A stretch of 11,681 bases of DNA from Acidimicrobiales bacterium (GTDB lineage: Bacteria; Actinomycetota; Acidimicrobiia; Acidimicrobiales; RAAP-2): contig JADGOD010000064.1 of the NCBI GenBank assembly GCA_017883125.1, forward strand, positions 1-11,681, read 5' to 3'. The notes beneath the pieces were generated by a model. That model saw only the letters and a program-made list of their open reading frames with translations, had not been told where the DNA came from and searched no databases. Shown one piece after another: positions 1 through 7,071 of this stretch. The position numbers and the translations under genes were made by a program. How positions within the stretch are numbered: the stretch's first letter is position 1; every line of letters starts with the position of its first letter.

Positions 1-1
1 G

Positions 2-232
2 GCGACGGGCATCGGCGCCGACGGGGTCTCGGTTGAGTCCATTGAGGCGGGAGTCGCCATTGCCGGCCCGGCGGCTCCTAACCCCCGTCTGCCAGCCACC
101 GGGAGAAGTCTGGCGGCAACCGGTCTCAACGCCGGACTCCTCGGTGGAGTGACCCTCGTCTTCTTCGGGATTGGCACGTTCCTCTGCCTTCTTGGCCGAC
201 GCCGATGGATGGGAGTGAAGGCTCGGAGGTAG
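2..232 (+). CDS. C-terminal end of a sortase-anchored (LPXTG-type) cell-surface protein, 5' truncated by window
   Basis: This is the open end of a plus-strand gene that enters from the left and stops with TAG at 230-232; 76 codons are visible. The segment has the three parts of a cell-wall sorting signal in order. First is LPATG (89-103). Then comes a hydrophobic stretch of about 20 residues rich in Gly, Leu, Val and Phe. Last is a short basic tail with three consecutive Arg and further Lys/Arg up to the stop. Sortases cleave such motifs between Thr and Gly and attach the protein to cell-wall precursor. A second motif, LAATG (110-124), follows seven residues after the first; LAXTG is the motif associated with class E sortases of actinobacteria. 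The extracellular domain lies outside the window, so its function is unknown. No sortase gene is visible. The gene converges on the lipoprotein gene at 436-966. Confidence 0.85.
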   Translation, partial: ATGIGADGVSVESIEAGVAIAGPAAPNPRLPATGRSLAATGLNAGLLGGVTLVFFGIGTFLCLLGRRRWMGVKARR

Positions 233-435
233 CCGTTGTTCGATGGAGCGGCGACGTCCTCGGCAGCCTTCGATCTAGTCCGTGCAATCGGCTGGGACGT
301 CGTGCGGTTCGGCCTCTTTGGGGGCGACATTGCGACAAAGGCCACCGACACGGAATCCGATCTCTCGAGCTTCAGCTTCGTGTCGGATCGGGGCCCGAGG
401 GCATCGAAGCAGTCGGACAGGTGGTTCGGGAGCCC
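233..435. other. Intergenic region between two convergent genes
   Basis: About 200 bp lie between the stop of the sortase-anchored protein and the stop of the lipoprotein gene on the other strand. I see no convincing gene here; the open frames that cross it are extensions of shadows of the lipoprotein gene. An 8-bp inverted repeat, CCGACACG at 345-352 and CGTGTCGG at 379-386, encloses 26 bp and could contribute to termination in either direction. It has no T tract and a large loop, so it is weak evidence for a terminator. Confidence 0.4.
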
Positions 436-966
436 TCAGCCCCTGGCCGAGATGCCCGGGCACTGCGCAGTGAAGTAGGCCGCCACGCTCCTGGCCGCGC
501 GCTGGTACCCCTGGGAGTTGAACGACCCGGCGGCCATGAGCATCTGGGAGACTGACTTGCCGCTCGTCGCTCCAGCCTCCACCTGCCGGAGGTAGGCATC
601 GGTGTGCGAGAGCCATGTGGCGCTCACAGCCGGAAGGGCGTGGCTCGCCTGCTCGGCGAGCGAGGCTGTCGCCACGTCGATCTGTTTGACGAATCCCGCG
701 ATCTGCTGTGGCGTCGTGGTCCCGTCGTCGACCATCTTGTCCTGTGCGCTCTGGATCGACCGCAGGTCGTGTTGGACAGCGGAGCAGTCGACGGAGCCGT
801 GGCTCGCCGAGGTTGAGGCCGTGGGGCCCCGAGAGCTCTGCGCGCTCGGAGCAGAGCACGCAGACGTCCCGGCGGCAATGACCGTCAGCGCCCCGATCAC
901 GGCAAGCATCCGACGAAGCGTCGGGGAGAGGCCTTCGCCACCGTGGAACCGATTCCTTGCCCTCAT
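436..966 (-). CDS. Small secreted lipoprotein, helical, unknown function
   Basis: The product is 176 residues from the chosen ATG. The N-terminus has basic residues, a hydrophobic core (residues 20-32) and a lipobox-like site ending in Cys37, so it is predicted to be exported and lipid-anchored outside the membrane. The -3 position is Thr rather than Leu/Val/Ile, so the lipobox is imperfect. A Ser/Thr/Ala-rich linker follows, then a domain of about 110 residues that looks mostly helical. Cys61 near the start of this domain and Cys169 near its end could form a disulfide. I do not recognise a family. In-frame GTG (1005) and ATG (909) starts exist. The first has no usable ribosome site and the second would remove the basic N-region. 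The chosen ATG also lacks a Shine-Dalgarno sequence but has TAACGT seven bases upstream. The gene lies 61 bp downstream of the ABC-F gene on the same strand. Confidence 0.7.
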   Translation of the reverse strand: MRARNRFHGGEGLSPTLRRMLAVIGALTVIAAGTSACSAPSAQSSRGPTASTSASHGSVDCSAVQHDLRSIQSAQDKMVDDGTTTPQQIAGFVKQIDVATASLAEQASHALPAVSATWLSHTDAYLRQVEAGATSGKSVSQMLMAAGSFNSQGYQRAARSVAAYFTAQCPGISARG

Positions 967-973
967 GGTGAGG

Positions 974-979
974 ACGTTA
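974..979 (-). promoter_or_regulatory. Possible leaderless promoter -10 (TAACGT) for the lipoprotein gene
   Basis: Read on the minus strand, TAACGT matches the actinobacterial TANNNT -10 pattern and is followed by seven bases and then the ATG at 966. That is the spacing expected if transcription starts at or beside the start codon. The only purine-rich element is GGAG, 17 bases from the start and too far to act as a normal ribosome site. I see no clear -35. The call rests on pattern and spacing alone. Confidence 0.35.
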
Positions 980-1027
980 GGTGCTCCAGCGTGAGGCGAA
1001 TGCACCCTGCGACGACCGAGTGGATGG

Positions 1028-2622
<1,595 letters not shown>

Positions 2623-2626
<4 letters not shown>

Positions 2627-2697
2627 GAGAGGGGGCTGTTCCTGGGGGAGGCGCGAAGGGTCATTCTCTCACAGCCACCCCCACCTGGAGGTATCAC
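2623..2697 (-). promoter_or_regulatory. Possible upstream ORF in the ABC-F leader, ending in an ATGA overlap with the ABC-F start
   Basis: On the minus strand a 24-codon frame opens at GTG (2697-2695) and ends with TGA at 2625-2623, sharing the ATGA tetranucleotide with the ABC-F start codon. An internal ATG at its twelfth codon (2664-2662) would give a shorter 13-codon version. ATGA overlaps are typical of translational coupling. Coupling would also explain why the ABC-F start has no well-placed ribosome site. The GTG has no clear ribosome site of its own, and short open frames are common in GC-rich DNA, so this is a candidate only. Confidence 0.3.
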
Positions 2698-2739
2698 CCG
2701 GCTCGAGATCAGCGTTTGGGGCGGTGACTAGCGAGCCTG

Positions 2740-2786
2740 GAAGCGAAGGACCCCCGGGTCCAGTGGAGCCGGGGGTCCTTCGCTTC
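2740..2786 (-). terminator. Strong hairpin terminator, 18-bp perfect stem
   Basis: The arms at 2740-2757 and 2769-2786 are perfect reverse complements (18 bp) around an 11-base loop. The hairpin starts 20 bp after the stop codon of the PLDc_N/SHOCT gene on the minus strand and before the ABC-F gene, so it most likely ends the dehydrogenase-DUF167-SHOCT transcript. Neither side has a U tract; hairpins without one are often taken as terminators in GC-rich actinobacteria. It could also shield the downstream ABC-F promoter from readthrough. Confidence 0.8.
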
Positions 2787-2806
2787 TCTGTGAGGAGAGT
2801 GGACTG

Positions 2807-3199
2807 CTAGCCGAGGATCTTGGCCTTCTGGGCGTCGAACTCCGCGTCGCTGATCACGCCACGGTCCTTCAGGTCGGCGAGCTTGTGAAGCTGGTCGGCA
2901 GTCGACTCGGCTCCTGCGGCCTGACGGACGTAGGTGTCGAACTCCTGCTTCTGCTCCTTGGCTGCCTGGAGCTGGTGCTCGTGCATCTTGCCGCCACGGG
3001 CGATCAGGTACACCAGGACGCCCAAGAACGGCAGGATGATGATGAACAGGACCCAGAGGGCCTTGACGCCACCGCTGAGGTCGTGGCTGCGGAAGACGTC
3101 GATGAGGATCTGGATCAGCAGGAAGATCCAGAGGAAGAAGACGAAGAAGAACAACATTGACCAGAAGATGCTCAGGAGCGGGTAATCAGATGCAAACAT
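2807..3199 (-). CDS. PLDc_N-type two-helix membrane protein with C-terminal SHOCT domain
   Basis: The 130-residue product has two membrane helices (about 8-35 and 48-67). The pattern DLSGGVKALWVL through VYLIARG (about 40-69) is characteristic of the PLDc_N family of small actinobacterial membrane proteins. A short polar, probably helical stretch leads to a SHOCT domain at about 99-130: a Leu-rich helix, the turn DRGVISDAEF, then a second helix ending LG. SHOCT is a short C-terminal oligomerisation-type module; no enzymatic function is implied. An upstream TTG (3214) would extend the protein by five codons. However, AAAGGG at 3206-3211 is an ideal ribosome site for the ATG at 3199 (six-base spacing), so the ATG was chosen. 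The gene is 42 bp after the DUF167 gene and is followed by the strong hairpin at 2740-2786, so it is probably last in its transcript. Confidence 0.88.
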   Translation of the reverse strand: MFASDYPLLSIFWSMLFFFVFFLWIFLLIQILIDVFRSHDLSGGVKALWVLFIIILPFLGVLVYLIARGGKMHEHQLQAAKEQKQEFDTYVRQAAGAESTADQLHKLADLKDRGVISDAEFDAQKAKILG

Positions 3200-3241
3200 T
3201 TGGATCCCTTTCAATAGATTTTCTTTCCAGAGGCGACCCTA

Positions 3242-3544
3242 TCAGCGGAGAACGTCAGGATCCTGGACCATCGGAGCCTTGAACCCCTTGAGCTCGGAGA
3301 GCTTCTGGGCACCGGTCTCTTCACCGATTTCGAGGTCGAGAACCTTGCGTCGGCTCGTGCGGCCCTGGACCATCTTCACCTGGCGGGGCTTGAGGCCGAA
3401 GGCATGGGCCACCGCCGCCATGACGCCGGCGTTGGCCGCTCCCTCCACGGCTCGCTCCTTGACCCGGACGGCCAAGCAGCCCCCGGACATCCCTCCAACC
3501 TGGGTGGAGCGGGAACCTGGTTTCACGAAGACGGTGATTCTCAT
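3242..3544 (-). CDS. DUF167 / YggU-family protein
   Basis: This 100-residue protein matches the UPF0235 (DUF167, YggU) family. It has VKPGSR at 7-13, a VRVKERAVEGAAN segment at 26-38 and GRTSRRK at 61-67, the conserved elements of this small alpha/beta fold. The biochemical role of the family is not established. The C-terminus extends about 25 residues past the conserved core, ending in a Pro/Asp-containing tail. The start ATG has an AGGAG ribosome site overlapping the stop codon of the acyl-CoA dehydrogenase, and only nine bases separate the two genes. They are therefore very probably co-transcribed and perhaps translationally coupled. The pairing does not by itself link DUF167 to acyl-CoA chemistry. 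Confidence 0.9.
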   Translation of the reverse strand: MRITVFVKPGSRSTQVGGMSGGCLAVRVKERAVEGAANAGVMAAVAHAFGLKPRQVKMVQGRTSRRKVLDLEIGEETGAQKLSELKGFKAPMVQDPDVLR

Positions 3545-3553
3545 GGATGGCTC

Positions 3554-4810
3554 CTAGTTGGCGAAGTCCCAGGAGTGACCCTGCTCGTAGGACCGCAGCA
3601 CGTTCTTGGCGATCAGGATGCGGTGGACCTCATCGGGTCCGTCGGCGAGCCGGAGCGTGCGAGCTCCGAGGTACATCTGGCCGAGTGGGAGGTCGTTCGA
3701 GACGCCTGCGGCCCCCCAGACCTGGATCGCCCGGTCGACCACCCGTGCGTAGGCGGCCGGTACGTAGATCTTGAGCGCCGAGATGTCCGTGCGGGCGTCG
3801 GTGTCGCCTCGATCCACCTTCTCGGCGGCCTTGATGGTCATCATCCGCGAGGTCTGGATGTCGATGTAGCTGTCGGAGATGAACCCCTGGATGAACTGCT
3901 TGTCCCGCAGGAGACCTCCGTGGACCTCCCGGGTCAAGGTGCGCTCGATCATCAGGTCGAACGCACGCCACATCTGGCCCACCGAGTTCATGCAGTGGTA
4001 GATCCGCCCTGCCCCAAGTCGCTCCTGGGCGGCCTCGTGCCCTTGGCCAACCCGTCCGAGAGCGTTCTCCAGCGGCACCCGAACGTCGTCGTAGACGACC
4101 TCGCAGTGGTCAGAGGTCTCTCGTCCCCAGATCCCGATCCCGCGGACGACGTCGACGCCCGGAGTCGAGGTCGGCACGATGATCTGGACCATCGACCCGG
4201 AGCGACCCTGTTCTCCGGTGGGATCCTCGGCCCGACACATCACGATGAAGAAGTCTGCATCCTTGCCGTTCGAGGTGAACCACTTGTGACCGTTGATGAC
4301 CCACTCGTCCCCGTCATGCCGGGCCGTCGTCTTGATCGCTCGGGGATCAGACCCGGCGCTGTCAGGCTCGGTCATCGAGAAGCCTGACTCCATGGTCCCT
4401 TCGATGAGCGGGAGGAGCCACTTCTGCTTCTGCTCCTCGGTGCCGTACTTCACGAGGATCTTCTGGTTGCCGCTGTTGGGAGCCACCACGCCGAAGAGGG
4501 GAGCGGCCCCGAGGGCGTAGGCCATGATCTCGTTCATGTAGGCGTGGGGGAGGAAGTCGAGGCCCATCCCGCCGTACTCCTGTGGCAGGTGAGGGGCCCA
4601 GAGGCCCGCCAGCTTCACCATCGCCTTGATCTCCTCGCGTGCGATCTTGGCCTGATCCCGGAGATCGTCGGTGATCTCGACGCCGCGACGCCGGGGGAAG
4701 AGCTCGTTCTCTCGGGGGAGGATCTCCTCGTTCACGAACCTCGCCGTCCGGAGGCGAATGTCGTTGGTGTGGTCGTCGAGGGAATCGATCGGCGTGACCG
4801 AGATGGGCAT
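3554..4810 (-). CDS. Acyl-CoA dehydrogenase, ACAD10/ACAD11-like (FadE-type)
   Basis: The 418-residue flavoprotein would catalyse FAD-dependent alpha,beta-dehydrogenation of an acyl-CoA and pass electrons to ETF. The domain order is standard. A helical N-domain ends near APHLPQEYGGMG (about 72-83). The beta domain holds FSMTEPDSAGSDP (144-156) and WVINGHKWFTSNG (170-182), which contact flavin. The C-terminal helical domain has VWGAAGVSND (364-373) and ADGPDEVHR (389-397). In the medium-chain enzyme the base is the Glu of a YEGT motif; the aligned residue here is Asp390 (codon 3641-3643). The DGPDEVH pattern is, from memory, that of the ACAD10/11 branch, so the substrate is unlikely to be predictable from classical FadE genes. 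An upstream in-frame start (4867) would add 19 unrelated residues; ATG 4810 has AGAAAGAG just upstream. The gene is divergent from the acyl-CoA synthetase and leads a unit with DUF167 and the SHOCT protein. Confidence 0.93.
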   Translation of the reverse strand: MPISVTPIDSLDDHTNDIRLRTARFVNEEILPRENELFPRRRGVEITDDLRDQAKIAREEIKAMVKLAGLWAPHLPQEYGGMGLDFLPHAYMNEIMAYALGAAPLFGVVAPNSGNQKILVKYGTEEQKQKWLLPLIEGTMESGFSMTEPDSAGSDPRAIKTTARHDGDEWVINGHKWFTSNGKDADFFIVMCRAEDPTGEQGRSGSMVQIIVPTSTPGVDVVRGIGIWGRETSDHCEVVYDDVRVPLENALGRVGQGHEAAQERLGAGRIYHCMNSVGQMWRAFDLMIERTLTREVHGGLLRDKQFIQGFISDSYIDIQTSRMMTIKAAEKVDRGDTDARTDISALKIYVPAAYARVVDRAIQVWGAAGVSNDLPLGQMYLGARTLRLADGPDEVHRILIAKNVLRSYEQGHSWDFAN

Positions 4811-4923
4811 ACGGCTCTTTCTACCAAGGATTCCCGATCTGATCCGAAGGCAGGGACCTAGGATCACAACGCGCGCCGATCTTGTTGACGAGACCGACGG
4901 CAGATCAGCTCACGGGGGGCGAC
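4811..4923. promoter_or_regulatory. Divergent control region between acyl-CoA dehydrogenase and acyl-CoA synthetase
   Basis: These 113 bp must hold the promoters for both genes. The only structured element I can support is a 6-bp inverted repeat, TGATCC at 4840-4845 and GGATCA at 4861-4866, with a 15-bp spacer. That geometry would suit a dimeric regulator, but 6-bp arms can arise by chance. TTGACG at 4885-4890 resembles a -35 for the synthetase, but I find no matching -10 at 16-18 bp. The synthetase has a G-rich ribosome site at 4913-4920. No promoter is assigned with confidence. Confidence 0.4.
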
Positions 4924-6606
4924 ATGGCGATCGATTACGACGAGGCGAGCTCGCAGGCCACCGCACCAGGGCAGGTCTTCGAGACCGCCGAGGAGACTCG
5001 AGACGGGATCACGAACCGGGTCTTCGTGAACGCCCCGAAGACCCTGGCGGAGATCTTCGCTCCGTCGCGGGGCGCCGAGGAGACCTTCATCGTCTACGAG
5101 GACGAGCGCTGGTCGTTTGCGGACGTGATGAAGCGTGTCGACGCGCTGGCTGACGCGCTCGTTCACCACTTCGGGATCTCCAAGGGGGACAGGGTCGGCA
5201 TCGCTATGCGGAACCTCCCCGAGTGGATCGTCTCGTTCGCCGCGATCACGTCGATCGGGGCGGTGTCGGTCTCGTTGAACGGGTGGTGGACGGAGGATGA
5301 GATCGATTTCGCCGTCGGCGACTCGAAGCTCTCGCTCCTCATCGTGGATCCGGAGCGCCTGGCACGCGCTCATCATCGGACGGCGGAACGTGGCATCCCG
5401 ATTCTCGTCGCCCGGGCGGATCGGATCGAACCGCTCCCTGACGGCGTCGAGCACTTCGACCAGGTGCTCACCTCGGGGGCCTCGATGCCACAGGTGGCGG
5501 TCCTCCCCGAGGATGACGCAACCATCCTTTACACCTCGGGGACCACTGGGTTGCCGAAGGGGGCGGTCTCGGATCACCGGGCAGTCACCCAGGCGCTCTT
5601 CGGGTTCTGGAGCAGCGTCGCCATCGAATCCCTGCGAAAGGATGCGGGAACGGTGGAGCCCGCTGCCAATCCACCGTGCTTCATCCTCGTGGTCCCGCTG
5701 TTCCACGTCACCGGGTGCGTCCCGGTCATGCTCTCGTGCTTCGGGATGAGGCTCAAGCTCGTCATGATGCACCGATGGGACCCCTCGACCGCCCTGCGGC
5801 TGATCGAGGCCGAGGAGGTCACCACGTTCGTCGGGGTGCCCACCCAGAGCTGGGACCTCCTCGAGAGCGATGACTTCGCCTCATACGACACGTCATCGTT
5901 GACGAGCGTCGGGGGAGGCGGTGCGCCGGCGCCCGTCAAACTCGTCCAGCGGGTGGAGGGGACGTTTCGACGAGGTCGGCCTGGCATCGGGTACGGGATG
6001 ACCGAGACCAATGGCTACGGTCCGAGCAATCAGGCCGATGACTACGTAGCTCATCCGACGGCGACCGGCCACGGTCGAACCCCCATCATGGACACGGAGA
6101 TCCGTGACGAGACGGGCTCGGTCGTCCCTCTCGGCGAGCGCGGGGAGATCTGGATGAAGGCGCCCTGCGTGATCAGGCGGTACTGGAACCAACCCGATGA
6201 GACCGCAGAGACGATCGAGGACGGTTGGCTCCGGTCGGGGGACATCGGCCGCCTCGACGATGAGGGCTTCTTGTACATCGAGGACCGTGCCAAGGACATG
6301 GTCCTCCGAGCGGGGGAGAACGTCTACTCGGCCGAGGTCGAGAGTGCGATCTACGACTCGTCGGATGTCTACGAGGCAGCGGTCTTCGGCGTTCCCCACG
6401 ACCGGCTGGGTGAAGAGGTGGCGTGCGTGATCCACCGGAAGGCGGGAGCGACGATGACGGCCGAGTCACTGCGCGAGGAGCTCTCCACGCGCCTGGCGGG
6501 GTTCAAGATCCCCACCAGGATCGCCTTCAGCGACGAGCGCCTCCCTCGGAACCCCTCAGGCAAGATCCTCAAGCGAGAGCTGCGAGAGACCTACTTCGTC
6601 GGCTGA
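4924..6606 (+). CDS. FadD-type acyl-CoA synthetase (class I adenylate-forming ligase)
   Basis: The 560-residue enzyme would activate a carboxylic acid with ATP to an acyl-adenylate and then transfer it to CoA. Motifs from the chosen ATG are the P-loop YTSGTTGLPKG (203-213), GYGMTETNG (356-364), the DGWLRSGD aspartate that binds ribose (433-440), the hinge region EDRAKDMVLRAGENVY (453-468), and the C-terminal PRNPSGK whose Lys547 is the expected adenylation lysine. Everything needed for catalysis is present and the length is normal. The acyl pocket cannot be read by eye, so the substrate (fatty, branched, aromatic or steroid-side-chain acid) is open. A TTG at 4882 would add 14 residues but has no ribosome site, whereas ATG 4924 is preceded by a G-rich stretch. 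The gene is transcribed away from the acyl-CoA dehydrogenase, suggesting consecutive steps. Its last 16 bp overlap the 3' end of the Nudix gene on the other strand. Confidence 0.93.
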   Translation: MAIDYDEASSQATAPGQVFETAEETRDGITNRVFVNAPKTLAEIFAPSRGAEETFIVYEDERWSFADVMKRVDALADALVHHFGISKGDRVGIAMRNLPEWIVSFAAITSIGAVSVSLNGWWTEDEIDFAVGDSKLSLLIVDPERLARAHHRTAERGIPILVARADRIEPLPDGVEHFDQVLTSGASMPQVAVLPEDDATILYTSGTTGLPKGAVSDHRAVTQALFGFWSSVAIESLRKDAGTVEPAANPPCFILVVPLFHVTGCVPVMLSCFGMRLKLVMMHRWDPSTALRLIEAEEVTTFVGVPTQSWDLLESDDFASYDTSSLTSVGGGGAPAPVKLVQRVEGTFRRGRPGIGYGMTETNGYGPSNQADDYVAHPTATGHGRTPIMDTEIRDETGSVVPLGERGEIWMKAPCVIRRYWNQPDETAETIEDGWLRSGDIGRLDDEGFLYIEDRAKDMVLRAGENVYSAEVESAIYDSSDVYEAAVFGVPHDRLGEEVACVIHRKAGATMTAESLREELSTRLAGFKIPTRIAFSDERLPRNPSGKILKRELRETYFVG

Positions 6607-7040
6607 AGATCGATGCCGGCCAGCGTGGCGGCTTCTCGAACGTAGGCGGCAAGCGGAAGGCGGCGAGCCTCGTCGAAGGGGACGCGGCGTGCGAGATCGG
6701 AGCTCCCGGAGGTCTCGTGGACGATCTCCCCTCGGAGGTTGGTGAGCTCGTAGATGAGCCGGACCGTGTGGTGGAGGGACCTGTCACTGCGAGTTCGCAC
6801 GTCGGAGAGCACGCCGAGGAGCGGGCCGACGTCCGCCGTCAGGCCGGTCTCCTCCATCACCTCTCGGCGGAGGGCGGCTTCGGGGTGCTCTCCGTGCTGG
6901 ACCCCACCACCGGGGAGGAACCACCGTCCTGTGACCTCCGTCATCGCCGAGGCGCGCACCAGCAAGATCGATCCGCCCTCATCGACCAGTCCATAGACGC
7001 TGAGTCTCTGGGAGCGCTGGCCTGATTCGCGGACGGTCAC
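6591..7040 (-). CDS. Nudix hydrolase
   Basis: This 149-residue protein has a perfect Nudix box, GX5EX7REUXEEXGU, at residues 45-67, with catalytic metal ligands Glu63 and Glu64 in the REVMEETG helix and Gly45/Glu51 upstream. The family hydrolyses nucleoside diphosphates linked to another group. A GRWFLPGG lead-in to the box is the usual MutT/ADP-ribose-type arrangement, and I do not see the additional motif of CoA-specific Nudix enzymes, so the substrate is unknown. The open frame continues far upstream inside mmsA, but that part is low-complexity shadow. The GTG at 7040 has AGGA five bases upstream and lies 31 bp after the mmsA stop, so it was chosen. The gene is second in an mmsA-nudix unit and its 3' end overlaps the synthetase gene by 16 bp. 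Confidence 0.9.
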   Translation of the reverse strand: MTVRESGQRSQRLSVYGLVDEGGSILLVRASAMTEVTGRWFLPGGGVQHGEHPEAALRREVMEETGLTADVGPLLGVLSDVRTRSDRSLHHTVRLIYELTNLRGEIVHETSGSSDLARRVPFDEARRLPLAAYVREAATLAGIDLQPTK

Positions 7041-7071
7041 GTCGGTCCTGATCCTGCGGCTCGCTCGGCGG

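Noticed and set aside
205..555. 116-residue plus-strand open frame after the wall-anchored protein
   Set aside because: More than half lies antisense to the lipoprotein gene, its composition is shadow-like and I see no ribosome site or motif.
275..859. 194-residue minus-strand open frame
   Set aside because: It overlaps the lipoprotein gene in another frame and is Arg/Pro-rich without any domain. The lipoprotein frame has a signal peptide and a plausible mature domain.
3200..3214. TTG start five codons upstream for the PLDc_N/SHOCT protein
   Set aside because: The TTG region contains the AAAGGG ribosome site serving the ATG at 3199, and the family normally begins close to the first helix.
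3404..4387. 327-residue plus-strand open frame
   Set aside because: It is antisense to the DUF167 and acyl-CoA dehydrogenase genes and rich in Asp/Gly/Pro/His/Val typical of a GC-rich mirror frame.
4864..5772. 302-residue minus-strand open frame
   Set aside because: It is antisense to the 5' half of the acyl-CoA synthetase; Arg/Asp/His-rich, no domain.
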